Assembly (NCBI GenBank): GCA_963737015.1
Contig: CAVTQZ010000001.1
Coordinates: forward strand, 1,488,001-1,552,000
Length of the DNA stretch: 64,000 nucleotides
Direction of reading: 5' to 3'
Origin: CAVTQZ01 sp963737015
Lineage (GTDB): Bacteria; Actinomycetota; Acidimicrobiia; Acidimicrobiales; UBA8190
Below, one piece after another: positions 54,961 to 63,734 of the stretch. How positions within the stretch are numbered: position 1 is the first letter of the stretch; every line of letters begins with the position of its first letter. The notes beneath the pieces were generated by a model, which was not told the origin of the DNA, made no database searches, and saw nothing but the letters and a program-made list of their open reading frames with translations. The position numbers and the translations under genes were made by a program.

Positions 54961-55472
54961 CAGACGTAGCTGGCGGGGGTAAGTCCTAGTCAGAGCCACA
55001 AAGCACAAGTCCTTAGGCTGGACAAGCTTGTGCATGTAAGCACAAGCTGCTTGCAGCTGTTATCCTCTGACGCTTCTAGACAACACACGGGTCAGGTTCC
55101 TTGCCCCGCGCACGGCCTCCCGGGGGTTTCGCCTCACGCGCCAAATGGCGTCTGCAGGGGTATCGGTCCCCGGATTTCGAGGCCCCCGTCGCCCCCAGAC
55201 CTCTTCGGTTTTGGATCGGCGCGCGCCGCAGAACCCGCAAGGAGAAGGCATCCCAGCAGGTTCGGGAGCCGGACAGAGATGCCCCGTGAGAGGAGGTAAC
55301 TGAACCACCAGCCCAGGGTTGCTCCGTCCGCACCTCGTACGGACCGTCAGTCCAGGGTCGCCCGCCCTTCCCGGCGCCGGCTCCGCGAGACGAATGCTCA
55401 GACGACGGGCGCCCGCATTCCCAGGCCGAACTGGAGCCCTCCGGGGATCCCGTGACTTCAAGGAGGCGCAAG
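54961..55472 (+). other. Long leader upstream of rpf with competing hairpins
   Basis: 512 bp with no convincing gene. At 55003-55058 three stems share bases: GCACAA (55003) with TTGTGC (55028), with an added GTCC/GGAC pairing; AGCTTGTGC (55025) with GCACAAGCT (55040), a perfect 9-bp stem; and AGCTGC (55045) with GCAGCT (55053). Only some can form at once, as in attenuators or riboswitches. I looked for the c-di-AMP (ydaO) riboswitch known upstream of actinobacterial rpf genes and did not find its conserved core. Confidence 0.4.
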
Positions 55473-56021
55473 ATGCGGAGACACCATCTCTATGGCATTT
55501 TCCTCGCCGCACTCTTCGGCGCTGGAGTTCTCACCCAGACGCCGACCTCGCAACCAGCATCAGCTCGCCATCTGACCGGTGACCCGAAAGGGCCCGGCCC
55601 GGCGAGCGGAATAGTCCTTCTGAACGCCAGGCTCAAGCTGGCGTCGTTTTCGGCGCAACAGGTGGATCCCCCACCGCCGCCGCCACCACCACCGCCGCCA
55701 CCACCACCGCCGCCGCCACCACCACCCGCACGCCCGGCAGTGAAGACCACCGCTGCCCCGACGGCGCCTGCCTCGGGGACCTCGCCAGGTGTCTGGGCGG
55801 AGCTGCGGCAGTGCGAATCGGGAGGCAATTACGCCACGAACACCGGTAACGGCTACTACGGCGCATACCAGTTCGCACTCTCTACATGGGAGTCGCTCGG
55901 CTACTCGGGTCTGCCGTCCTCGGCACCTCCCGCCGAGCAGGATCAGGCTGCGCACGAGCTACAGGCGAGGAACGGCTGGGGCCAATGGCCGGTCTGCTCG
56001 AGAAAGCTCGGGCTGACCTGA
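55473..56021 (+). CDS. rpf: Resuscitation-promoting factor (Rpf), secreted
   Basis: The ATG at 55473 has AAGGAGG 6 nt before it, better than the GTG at 55452. 182 residues: a signal peptide (about 1-33, ending QPASA), a run of 20 prolines (about residue 67), then the Rpf domain: VWAELRQCESGGNY with the catalytic Glu, GYYGAYQFALSTW and QARNGWGQWPVCSRKL with the paired Cys. Rpf is a lysozyme-like muralytic enzyme that wakes dormant actinobacteria. The proline run probably spans the wall. A long, structured leader precedes it. Confidence 0.93.
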   Translation: MRRHHLYGIFLAALFGAGVLTQTPTSQPASARHLTGDPKGPGPASGIVLLNARLKLASFSAQQVDPPPPPPPPPPPPPPPPPPPPARPAVKTTAAPTAPASGTSPGVWAELRQCESGGNYATNTGNGYYGAYQFALSTWESLGYSGLPSSAPPAEQDQAAHELQARNGWGQWPVCSRKLGLT

Positions 56022-56073
56022 CGATCGCCCCCAAAGCGGAACGTGACGGGCGCGTGAAGGTAAGTTCGGACCG

Positions 56074-57069
56074 ATGGATCAACTCGCCAAGAGCGATGAG
56101 GTGCTCACGCGGGATAAGTCCGCCCGGCTTGCAGCACCGGTCGAGGCCGCCAAGAACGCTTTTCGCATGAGAGCGCTGCGCCACATCTCGGGACTCTTCG
56201 ATCGAAAGCCCTTTGAGCTCGGTTCGTTCGAGGTCGAGGGCATCCGCCTCTCCTACGAGGTGCACGGAAAGGGTCCCGAGGTGTTGGTGTTCCTCCACGG
56301 CCTCTTACTCGACGCGCAGATGAACCGCCGCCTTGCAGACGACCTCACGGAGCTCGGGTACCGGGTCGTGCTTCTGGACCTTCCGGGTCACGGCAAGGCC
56401 GACAAGCCGCGTCATGCGTCTGCCCACCGAATGGACTCCTACGCGCATTATGTCGTTGCCCTGCTCGACGAGCTGGGCCTCGATCAAGCCGTGATCGGAG
56501 GCGTATCGCTCGGCGCGAACGTCGCGCTGCAGGTTGCCGTTCAGGCGCCGAATAGGGTGCGTGGTCTGGTCGTCGAGATGCCCGTGCTCGAATGGGCTGT
56601 CCCGGCGGCAGCCGTGCTATTCGTTCCGCTCCTCGTCGGGGTCCACTACGCCGCGCCGGTCGTGCGCGCACTCGGGTCCTTGGTGAGCCGGATTCCCAGG
56701 ACCGGCATCGGCGCGCTCGACAGCTTCCTCGGCACGATGGCGGTCGACCCCGACGAAGCCGCGGCGGTGTTGCACGGCATGATCGTCGGCCCGATCACCC
56801 CGACCTACGAAGAGCGCCACGCGATCGAGGCGCCGGCCCTCGTGATAGGCCACCAGCGCGACTTCATCCATCCGTTCACAGATGCCGAGCACCTCGTCCG
56901 GCAGCTGCCGCACGGGCGTCTCGTCCAGGCACGATCGATCTTCGAGATGCGCGTGACGCCCGAGCGTCTCACGGCCGAGATCGCGCGCTTCCTCGGTGAG
57001 GTCTGGGGCAATGCGCGAGGAGACGAGGAGCCGGAGCCCCCCGAGGAGCTCGCCGCGGGCGAAGGCTGA
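56074..57069 (+). CDS. Alpha/beta-hydrolase fold protein
   Basis: 331 residues. FLHGLLLDAQMNRRLADDL (oxyanion region, about residue 73), VVLLDLPGHGKADKP, and a nucleophile elbow GGVSLGANVALQVA (about 141). The acid is probably in VIGHQRDFIHPFTDAEHL (about 272). The His expected just before the last helix is not evident: the usual place reads ARSIFEMRVTPERL. So it may use another His (the one in FIHPF) or be non-catalytic. A helical 45-residue N-terminal extension precedes the fold. Its stop abuts the convergent Rrf2 gene end. Confidence 0.82.
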   Translation: MDQLAKSDEVLTRDKSARLAAPVEAAKNAFRMRALRHISGLFDRKPFELGSFEVEGIRLSYEVHGKGPEVLVFLHGLLLDAQMNRRLADDLTELGYRVVLLDLPGHGKADKPRHASAHRMDSYAHYVVALLDELGLDQAVIGGVSLGANVALQVAVQAPNRVRGLVVEMPVLEWAVPAAAVLFVPLLVGVHYAAPVVRALGSLVSRIPRTGIGALDSFLGTMAVDPDEAAAVLHGMIVGPITPTYEERHAIEAPALVIGHQRDFIHPFTDAEHLVRQLPHGRLVQARSIFEMRVTPERLTAEIARFLGEVWGNARGDEEPEPPEELAAGEG

Positions 57070-57525
57070 TCAGCGCCGGGCTACCCAGGCGTCGGGGTCC
57101 TCGGTGAGTCGCGCCACCGCCCTTGGCAGCCGCCCATTGACCACGTCTTCCAGAGTCACGCCGTCGAGGACGCGCCGGAGGCTTGCCCGGACTGCGACCC
57201 AGACGTCCTGGAGGTGCTCGGCTGCCCCGTCGTAGCTGGCGTCCTCCGGCCGAAGGCCCCTCACCTCGGCGAGTGGCCCGTCGAGGGCGCGCATCACCTC
57301 GGCGAGCGAGACTTTGTTGGCCGGACGGGAGAGCCTGTATCCACCTTCCGAGCCGCGCTTGCTCGTGACCACCCCCGCTCTGCGCAGGTCGTTCAGGATC
57401 GACCCGAGGAACTTCGGAGGGAGCCCCTGTGCATCGGCCAGGTCCTCCGCCGTCGCGGGGTCCCCCCGCTCCACAAGGGTGAGCAGGGCCCTCATGCCGT
57501 AGTCGACCTTTGCGGGGATGTGCAC
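57070..57525 (-). CDS. Rrf2-family transcriptional regulator
   Basis: GTG at 57525 gives VHIPAKVDYGMRALLTLVERG, the standard Rrf2 opening; 151 residues. The winged helix-turn-helix (DLADAQGLPPKFLGSILNDLRRAGVV, about 28-55) and wing SKRGSEGGYRLSRP are typical. The cluster-binding cysteines of IscR/NsrR are absent, so it is probably not a Fe-S sensor; CymR-like members also lack them. It is divergent from the acidic zinc-ribbon gene (155 bp between starts). Confidence 0.88.
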   Translation of the reverse strand: MHIPAKVDYGMRALLTLVERGDPATAEDLADAQGLPPKFLGSILNDLRRAGVVTSKRGSEGGYRLSRPANKVSLAEVMRALDGPLAEVRGLRPEDASYDGAAEHLQDVWVAVRASLRRVLDGVTLEDVVNGRLPRAVARLTEDPDAWVARR

Positions 57526-57680
57526 GACCGGATTCTGCACCGGAATTTCCCCGGGCGAACGCAATTATCCCTTGCCATCGCGCCCGGGCCGTCGGATGCT
57601 TGGAGCAGGGAAAGCGGCCCCGTGCCGGGGAGCAGGTGCATGGCCCGTCGGACGGTGCCGCTGGCGATGGGGGCCTGGCC

Positions 57681-58394
57681 GTGAGACAACTCGAGAGCGC
57701 CGAGTTCCAAGAGGAACATTTCACCGAGGGAGAGCCTGACCTCGAGCCCCCGGAGGAGCTCGCACTCAGTGAGTTGGACGACGACACCCTCCTAGAAGAG
57801 GAGCTCGACAACGACGACATCGCCGAAGAGGAGGTCGACGAGGTAACCCTCGAGCTGACCCTCGAGGATCTGGTTCATCAGTCCGACTCCGACGACGACG
57901 AAGAGAACGAAGTGGCGATCACGGTTCGCCTCTCGCCCGAGCTGCAGCAGGCGCTAGCCGGTGGCGCACACGGGAACGGCTCGAGCGCGGGCGCGCTTGA
58001 CCGAAGACGTGCGCCACTGCGGCTCTCCGACGGCGCCGACGAGGAGGAGGAGGAGGAGGAGGAGGAGGAGGAGGAGGAGTCCGAGGATCTCGAGATCGAT
58101 GACCTGGAGGACCTCGAGGAGAGTCTCGACCGCATACTCGCAGATCGCACGGCCGGCGACAGTGAGCCGACAGAAGACGACGACGAAGACCAGGATCAAG
58201 AAGCCGTCGCAGCCCTCGAGGTCAGCCGCTCGAGGCATCCGGCCGGCGCCGTCGTCGTGCAGAGGGCTCGAGGACAGCGAATGGAGGTGTCTCGCTGCAG
58301 GGACGACGAGTTCGTCTGTGTGGGCTGCTTCTTGGTCAAGAACACTGCCCAATTGGCAAGCCGAGGCACCAACCTCTGCCGGGACTGTTGTTGA
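57681..58394 (+). CDS. Highly acidic protein with DUF4193-like C-terminal zinc ribbon
   Basis: GTG at 57681 gives 237 residues; the longer upstream frame runs into the divergent gene's control region. The first 190 residues are Asp/Glu-rich, with a pure run of 13 Glu (58041-58079) and several ELDD/DLED repeats. The last 35 residues, CRDDEFVCVGCFLVKNTAQL...LCRDCC, are a four-Cys zinc ribbon like that of actinobacterial DUF4193 proteins, which are normally about 100 residues, so this one is enlarged by the acidic region. Function is unknown; an RNA-polymerase or ribosome-associated role is conjecture. Confidence 0.78.
   Translation: MRQLESAEFQEEHFTEGEPDLEPPEELALSELDDDTLLEEELDNDDIAEEEVDEVTLELTLEDLVHQSDSDDDEENEVAITVRLSPELQQALAGGAHGNGSSAGALDRRRAPLRLSDGADEEEEEEEEEEEEESEDLEIDDLEDLEESLDRILADRTAGDSEPTEDDDEDQDQEAVAALEVSRSRHPAGAVVVQRARGQRMEVSRCRDDEFVCVGCFLVKNTAQLASRGTNLCRDCC
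58041..58079 (+). repeat. (GAG)13 trinucleotide repeat
   Basis: Thirteen perfect GAG triplets in frame in the acidic zinc-ribbon gene. Slippage would change the Glu run length without shifting the frame. Confidence 0.9.
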
Positions 58395-58643
58395 GGACCG
58401 CTTCTGCGCAGAGCAGGGTCTCGCCGCGGCGGGCAGTGGGTGGCTGTCCCCGGCGGGTTCCGCAGATACGGTCCCGAAGCGCCCCCCGGAAACCGACACA
58501 CCCCGCCGGAGACAGCCTGAAGTACGTCCCAGGTGGGCGGCACTCCGGACGCACCTCCAGGATCCGGCGGATCTCGCCGCTCCAGATCCCAGACCCCAGC
58601 ATGACCGCCGGAGGACCGGCGCGAAAGAGTCGAAGGTCCCGAA

Positions 58644-59066
58644 CTATTCGTCGGTGCGCCGCGAGGACGCTCTTTCCCTCTTGATCGCAGACCGGCGACG
58701 TTTCTCGTCGAGCCGCCTCCTACGCGCGGCCAAGGTTGGAGCTGTGCGGACGCGGCTAGGCGTTATCCGCAATGCGGCGGCCAGCCGCTCCGACAGCCGG
58801 CGAAGCGCGGCCTCGCGGTTGCGAGCCTGCGAGCGGTGTTCGGCCGAAGCGACGCGCACGGTCGGCCCGAGACGTTCCATGAGGCGCGCCCGCTGTCTCG
58901 GGCCGAGGGACGGTGACCCCTCGACGTCGAAACGCACCTCGACCTTCGTGCTCGAGCGATTGGCGTGCTGCCCACCCGGCCCCCCACTCGTCGTGAAGCG
59001 CCATTCGAGCTCCTCCAGCGGTATCTCGAGGTTCTTCGTCACTTTGAGGACTTCGCCGGGGCTCAC
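58644..59066 (-). CDS. arfB: Alternative ribosome-rescue factor ArfB (peptidyl-tRNA hydrolase, YaeJ type)
   Basis: 140 residues. The catalytic GGPGGQHANRSSTKVE (about residue 28) is the GGQ motif of class I release factors and ArfB; no codon-recognition domain is present. The basic tail RRRLDEKRRRSAIKRERA fits entry into the mRNA channel of stalled ribosomes. It would free peptides from ribosomes on truncated mRNA. GTG start at 59066 overlaps the stop of the upstream MFS gene (GTGA), so they are translationally coupled. Confidence 0.9.
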   Translation of the reverse strand: MSPGEVLKVTKNLEIPLEELEWRFTTSGGPGGQHANRSSTKVEVRFDVEGSPSLGPRQRARLMERLGPTVRVASAEHRSQARNREAALRRLSERLAAALRITPSRVRTAPTLAARRRRLDEKRRRSAIKRERASSRRTDE

Positions 59067-60670
59067 GGTTCGGCATCCCCCTCCGACCCGCCTGCGCTGA
59101 ACGTCGACCGGGGCGATTCACCGGGGGCATCGGGCCGGCTCGGCAACACAAACAGGGCCACCAACGCACCGATCGCCACCACGCACGCCCCGACGAGCAT
59201 CGCCAGATCCATGCCGCTCACGAACGCCTGGCGGGCGATCTCTGCCAAAGCGTTTCCACGGTCGCCGCCGACCCTGGCGGCGATGGCGAGTGCCCCCCCG
59301 AGTGATCGTTGTATGAGGTCGACCACCCAGTGCGGGATCGCCTGGTGCACGAGCACCGGTCGCAACATTCCCTGGTAGCGCGACGCCAGGAGACTACCGA
59401 GCACCCCGACGCCGAGCGCGCCCCCGAGTTGGAGAGCTGCACCGTTCGTGGCAGATCCCACGCCGCTGCGTTCGAGTGGAAGCGACCCCATCACCGACTC
59501 GGTCGACGGTGCGAGCGCGAGACCTGTGCCTACGCCCAACAGAAACAGACCGGCGAGCGCCGAGGAGTAGTCACCTGTCACGCTGACACGTGACAACGCT
59601 GCAAAGCCCGCCGCGATCGCGGTCATCCCCGCCACGACGACGATCTTCGTGCCGAGCCAGCGGACGAGAACGCTCGAGGCCGGTGCAACGATCAGGATGG
59701 TGATCGCCACCGGCGCCACCCGGAGGCCGGCTTGGAACGCGCTGTAACCAAGGGAGAACTGAAGGTACTGCGTCAAAAGGAAGAGCCCACCGAACAACGA
59801 GAAGACCACGAGGGACATCGACCCGATCGCCGCGCTGAACCGCTTCGACGAGAAGAACGACAGGTCGAGCATCGGATGGTCCGAACGCCTTTCCCACGCT
59901 ACGAAAGCAGCGAGCACCGCGACACCCCCTGCGATGGAGCCGATGACCAGCGGAGAGGTCCAGCTGTGGTTCGGCGCCTCGATGATCCCCCATAGAAGGA
60001 TCGCCATCGCGAAAATCGACATCACCGCGCCTACAGGGTCGGGGCGGTGGCTCTCGGGGTTTCTCGACTCGGGAACGAGCCATATCGACGCAAGAAGGCC
60101 GACCGCGGCGATCGGGACGTTCACGAGGAAGACCGATCCCCACCAGAAGTGTGCCAGGAGCCAGCCCCCGACGATCGGCCCGACGGATACCCCGATGCCC
60201 GTCGTACCGGACCAGATCCCGATCGCCCTGGCTCGCTCCTGCTCACCGGCGAAGACGTTCGTCAGGATCGACAGCGTCGACGGCATGATCGCTGCCCCAC
60301 CTACGCCCATGAACGCGCGGGCCGCTACAAGGGTGTCCGGGGAACGGCTGAACGCCGACGCGGCGGACCCGGCCGCAAAGAGCACGAGCCCTGCGACGAA
60401 CAGACGCTTGCGGCCGATCCTGTCGCCGAGACTTCCGAGAGCGAGAAGCAATCCCGCGAACACGATGGCGTAGGCATCGACGATCCACTGGAGCTGACTC
60501 GAGGAGGCGTGGAGGTCGCGCACGATGTCAGGCAATGCGACGTTCAGGATCGTATTGTCGAGGCTCACCACGAGCAGGCTCACGCACAGCACCGCGAGCA
60601 CTGCCCATTTGCGTGCACCGGGCGGACGAGCCGGGGACTCATCTCTGCGCGCCGTCGTCCCGGTGGTCAC
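59063..60670 (-). CDS. DHA2-type MFS multidrug exporter (14 TM)
   Basis: I use the GTG at 60670 (VTTGTTARRDESP), 535 residues; upstream codons would overlap the divergent crotonase. The first helix carries LLVVSLDNTILNVALPDI, the DHA2/QacA-EmrB signature LDxTVxNVALP, and LGSLGDRIGRKR is the MFS loop A motif. The motif C region ... GVSVGPIVGGWL (about 160) marks an antiporter. About 14 helices. It would export drugs or metabolites with proton influx. Coupled to arfB. Confidence 0.88.
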   Translation of the reverse strand: MTTGTTARRDESPARPPGARKWAVLAVLCVSLLVVSLDNTILNVALPDIVRDLHASSSQLQWIVDAYAIVFAGLLLALGSLGDRIGRKRLFVAGLVLFAAGSAASAFSRSPDTLVAARAFMGVGGAAIMPSTLSILTNVFAGEQERARAIGIWSGTTGIGVSVGPIVGGWLLAHFWWGSVFLVNVPIAAVGLLASIWLVPESRNPESHRPDPVGAVMSIFAMAILLWGIIEAPNHSWTSPLVIGSIAGGVAVLAAFVAWERRSDHPMLDLSFFSSKRFSAAIGSMSLVVFSLFGGLFLLTQYLQFSLGYSAFQAGLRVAPVAITILIVAPASSVLVRWLGTKIVVVAGMTAIAAGFAALSRVSVTGDYSSALAGLFLLGVGTGLALAPSTESVMGSLPLERSGVGSATNGAALQLGGALGVGVLGSLLASRYQGMLRPVLVHQAIPHWVVDLIQRSLGGALAIAARVGGDRGNALAEIARQAFVSGMDLAMLVGACVVAIGALVALFVLPSRPDAPGESPRSTFSAGGSEGDAEP

Positions 60671-60745
60671 TGGCGCTGACCCCTTTGCGACGAGGAGCCC
60701 GCACCACGGAGGCCAGACATCTGCTCCAGAGTAGGGTGCTCGTCG

Positions 60746-61525
60746 ATGCCGGAACTCGAGGTGGAAGTTTCCGTCGACGTCGGCGTCGCGATGCTCACCT
60801 TGAGAAGGCCCCCTCACAACCTTCTCACCGAGCCCTCCCTCGCAAGGCTGGCTGACGCGATAGAGGATCTGCCGAAAGAGGCCCGCGCCGGGGTCGTCTG
60901 CTCGGAAGGCAGGTCGTTCTGTGCCGGCGCCGACTTTCGCGCAGGAGACTCCCCCGACCCGACCGATTCCGCAGGGTTTCGAGCGACGACCGGCGCCTTC
61001 TACTCCCATGCAGCAAGAGTCTTCGCATCGCGTATCCCACTCGTTGCGGCGGTCCAGGGCGCAGCCATCGGCGCCGGGTTCGGACTCGCACTCGCCTGCG
61101 ACCTGCGAGTGCTGTCCGAGAACGCGTGGTTCCAAGCGAACTTCGTCCGGCTCGGGATCCACCCCGGCTTCGCTCTCACGATGTCGTTGCCGCGCCTCGT
61201 AGGCCCGGGCCGCGCAACGAACCTCTTCCTCACCGGACGCAGGGTGGGCTCCGAAGAGGCCCTACGGATCGGACTGGCCGACGAGGTCGCACCAGCGGGC
61301 ACCGAGCTCGCCGCGGCGACCGATCTGGCACGACGGGTCGCATCGGGGGCGCCGCTCGCGATCGCGGCAACACGAGCGACGTTGCGAGCCGGTCTCGTCG
61401 ACGCCGCCCGCGCCGCGATGACCCACGAGCTCGAGGAACAGAGCGCCTTGGCGGGCACCGCCGATGCCGTAGAGGGTGTGCGCGCGATGCTCGAAGGACG
61501 AGAGCCCCGCTTCGAAGCGCGGTGA
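60746..61525 (+). CDS. Enoyl-CoA hydratase/isomerase family protein
   Basis: 259 residues with the two oxyanion regions RSFCAGADF (about 56) and GAAIGAGFGLALACDLRV (about 107). The glutamates of true hydratases are not at the usual sites: that region reads FVRLGIHPGFAL and RATNLFLTGRRV. It therefore may be an isomerase or another crotonase chemistry on an acyl-CoA. Followed 27 nt later by the fusion gene and divergent from the exporter. Confidence 0.82.
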   Translation: MPELEVEVSVDVGVAMLTLRRPPHNLLTEPSLARLADAIEDLPKEARAGVVCSEGRSFCAGADFRAGDSPDPTDSAGFRATTGAFYSHAARVFASRIPLVAAVQGAAIGAGFGLALACDLRVLSENAWFQANFVRLGIHPGFALTMSLPRLVGPGRATNLFLTGRRVGSEEALRIGLADEVAPAGTELAAATDLARRVASGAPLAIAATRATLRAGLVDAARAAMTHELEEQSALAGTADAVEGVRAMLEGREPRFEAR

Positions 61526-61552
61526 TCGGCTCCGAGCAGGGAGTTCCTATCG

Positions 61553-62632
61553 GTGCACAGGACGACTGTAGAGATATACGAAGAGCGAGGCACACTGTGG
61601 GCGTCGCGTCGAAAGCCGATACGGCGAGCCGATGCCCGGGAGTTCGCCGGCTTTGTCGAACCTGGCGAGCTTCGCGCCGACATCGGTTGTGGAGCCGGTC
61701 GCTACAGCGCTGATCTCGGAAGGCCCTTGGTCGGGATCGACGCAGCCCGGTCGATGCTCGAAACGTGCCGCAGCGTCGATCCCCAAAGCATCCTCGTACA
61801 GGGCGACATAGAGCGCTTGCCTTTTGCGGACAAGTCGCTGCGCGGCGCCTGGGCGAACATGAGCTATGTGCACGTCGAGCGCGAGAGTCTGCCGTTGGCC
61901 CTGGCAGACCTCCACCGCTCAGTTGCGGTCGAGGCCCCGGTGGACATTCAGGTTCTAGCGGGCGACTACGAGGGTGCCGCGCTGGAAGGCGACGACGTTG
62001 GCGGCCGGTTCTTCTGCGCGTGGAATCCCCGCGAGCTTGAAGACGTGGTGGTGGGCGCCGGCTTCGAGGTCGACGACGTGGCAGTGCCAGCCAAGGGAGA
62101 CGTGGTGCGCCTGAGAGGCCGACGTGCGCGAACGCTCGCCGACACCGTCGGTCCTGACATGCGCCTGTTGGTCGTAGGGCTCAACCCGAGTCTCTATGCA
62201 GCGGACTTCGGAGTCGGGTACGCACGTCCTGGCAACCGTTTCTGGCCGGCCGCAATAGAGGCCGGGATCGTGACCCGCGACCGTGACCCGTGGCACGCGC
62301 TCCGGGCACACGGCGTCGGCATGACCGATCTGGTGAAGAGAGCGACACCGGGAGCCGCAGAGATCGCACCCGACGAGTACCGCGTCGGCATGAAGCGTGT
62401 AGAGCGCCTTGCACGCTGGTTGGCGCCCAAGGCGATCTGCATGGTGGGGCTGTCGGGATGGAGGGCCGCGCTCGGCAGTTCAGCGAGAGTCGGCGTACAA
62501 GAGCGCAAGGTGGCAGGTCGCCCCGTTTACGTGATGCCGTCCACGAGCGGTGCCAACGCACGCATCGGCTTGGCTGAGCTGACAAAGCACCTTCGTGCCG
62601 CCCGGGATCTGGCGGGTGACGGCGTAGTCTGA
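61553..62632 (+). CDS. Fusion: SAM methyltransferase + MUG-type uracil-DNA glycosylase
   Basis: 359 residues in one unbroken frame. Residues about 1-195 are a Rossmann methyltransferase: ADIGCGAGRYSADLG (motif I, about 42), LVGIDAARSML, and ERLPFADKSLRGAWANMSY (motif IV region). Residues about 200-350 are a family-2 mismatch uracil-DNA glycosylase: LLVVGLNPSLYAADFG with the catalytic Asn, YARPGNRFWPAAIEAG, and the helical-clamp motif VMPSTSGANAR (about 325). The glycosylase removes U or T opposite G. Why it is joined to a methyltransferase is unknown. GTG start; next gene begins 4 nt after the stop. Confidence 0.85.
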   Translation: MHRTTVEIYEERGTLWASRRKPIRRADAREFAGFVEPGELRADIGCGAGRYSADLGRPLVGIDAARSMLETCRSVDPQSILVQGDIERLPFADKSLRGAWANMSYVHVERESLPLALADLHRSVAVEAPVDIQVLAGDYEGAALEGDDVGGRFFCAWNPRELEDVVVGAGFEVDDVAVPAKGDVVRLRGRRARTLADTVGPDMRLLVVGLNPSLYAADFGVGYARPGNRFWPAAIEAGIVTRDRDPWHALRAHGVGMTDLVKRATPGAAEIAPDEYRVGMKRVERLARWLAPKAICMVGLSGWRAALGSSARVGVQERKVAGRPVYVMPSTSGANARIGLAELTKHLRAARDLAGDGVV

Positions 62633-62636
62633 TCCG

Positions 62637-63704
62637 GTGCCCGAGGAGGACGCAGAGGAGCGACCACCTGAAAGCTCCGGATCGCCACCCGCGGGTGGGT
62701 ATCCACCTCCGTCACCCGGTTTCTCACCACCTCGCCCGGGGTTTCCGCCTCCACAGCCCGGCTACGTCCCGCCCCATGGGCCCTATCAGGTAAGCGAACA
62801 AGGATTCGAACCCCCGAGCCCCGACGGCAAGTCGACCCCGTCGCGGCGTCCGGGCCGCCGGTTCGTGTTCGTCGTGGCGCTCGTCCTCGTCGTGGGCCTG
62901 TTGGCGGGGGGCGGGGTGGCCCTGTTCGGCGGGTCCACCTCCTCGAACTCGACCACGACGCCTACGACGTCGATACCCGCTAACACTCCCGTCTCGCCAG
63001 CAGCCCGGAAGGTCCTCCGGCAGGCTTTCGCAGCCACGATCAAAGCAGGAAGCTTCCACTACGTGGCGACCTTGACCGGCAGCACACAGAACACGACTGC
63101 CACTGGGGACGCGGGAAACGGCTCGGGACGTCAGGACTGGAGCACCATCGACTCGAACGGCACGGCGCGCTTCACCGTGATCGTCGTGGGGACCGCCTGC
63201 TACTTCCGGGGCGATGCCCTTGCAATGGTGGAGAACCTAGGTGTGAGCAGCGCGGCTGCGGCGGCGCACGCCGAACAGTGGATCTCACTTGCGCAGGGCG
63301 ACCAGCCCTACGCCTCGGTTTACGCAGCCGTGAACACCCGTGACGCGCTCAGCGAGAATGTAGCGATCAAGCCGCAGAAGCTCGGCTCGACGACAGTTGC
63401 AGGGCGCAAGGCGGAAACGGTCAGCGGGACGCTCACACAAGTGTCGATTCCCGGACAGACCGTTCCCAAGCAGACCGGGACGGGGATGCTCGAGGTTTCT
63501 GCCGCGACACATCGACCGATCCGTTTCACCGAACGCTCGACGGCCAGCGGCCAGAAGACGAGCTTCGTCATGACCTTCAGCCGGTTCGGCGAGGCGGTGA
63601 CCGAGACAGCACCCCAAGGCGCGGTGTCCTACGCTTCGATAGGTGGCGCCAGCGGCCAGAACGGAACGGGGGGGAACTCGCCGAACCCGACATTCCTGAC
63701 CTGA
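62637..63704 (+). CDS. Membrane-anchored extracellular protein with Pro-rich N-terminus
   Basis: 355 residues. An N-terminal cytoplasmic Pro/Gly-rich region (PPSPGFSPPRPGFPPPQPGY, first 60 residues), one helix (about 78-98), a Ser/Thr linker, and a lipoprotein-LppX-like extracellular domain of about 235 residues with GSFHYVATLTG, VGTACYFRGDA and KAETVSGTLTQVSIPGQ. The latter resembles the actinobacterial LppX/LprG-type surface domains. Function is not known. GTG start, 4 nt after the fusion gene. Confidence 0.72.
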   Translation: MPEEDAEERPPESSGSPPAGGYPPPSPGFSPPRPGFPPPQPGYVPPHGPYQVSEQGFEPPSPDGKSTPSRRPGRRFVFVVALVLVVGLLAGGGVALFGGSTSSNSTTTPTTSIPANTPVSPAARKVLRQAFAATIKAGSFHYVATLTGSTQNTTATGDAGNGSGRQDWSTIDSNGTARFTVIVVGTACYFRGDALAMVENLGVSSAAAAAHAEQWISLAQGDQPYASVYAAVNTRDALSENVAIKPQKLGSTTVAGRKAETVSGTLTQVSIPGQTVPKQTGTGMLEVSAATHRPIRFTERSTASGQKTSFVMTFSRFGEAVTETAPQGAVSYASIGGASGQNGTGGNSPNPTFLT

Positions 63705-63734
63705 CGGGGCCACGTACTCCTATTCGGGGATGCC

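Noticed and set aside
55100..55470. c-di-AMP (ydaO) riboswitch upstream of rpf
   Set aside because: GAGGTAACTGAACCACC looked reminiscent, but the conserved core including AGCTAAC is not there.
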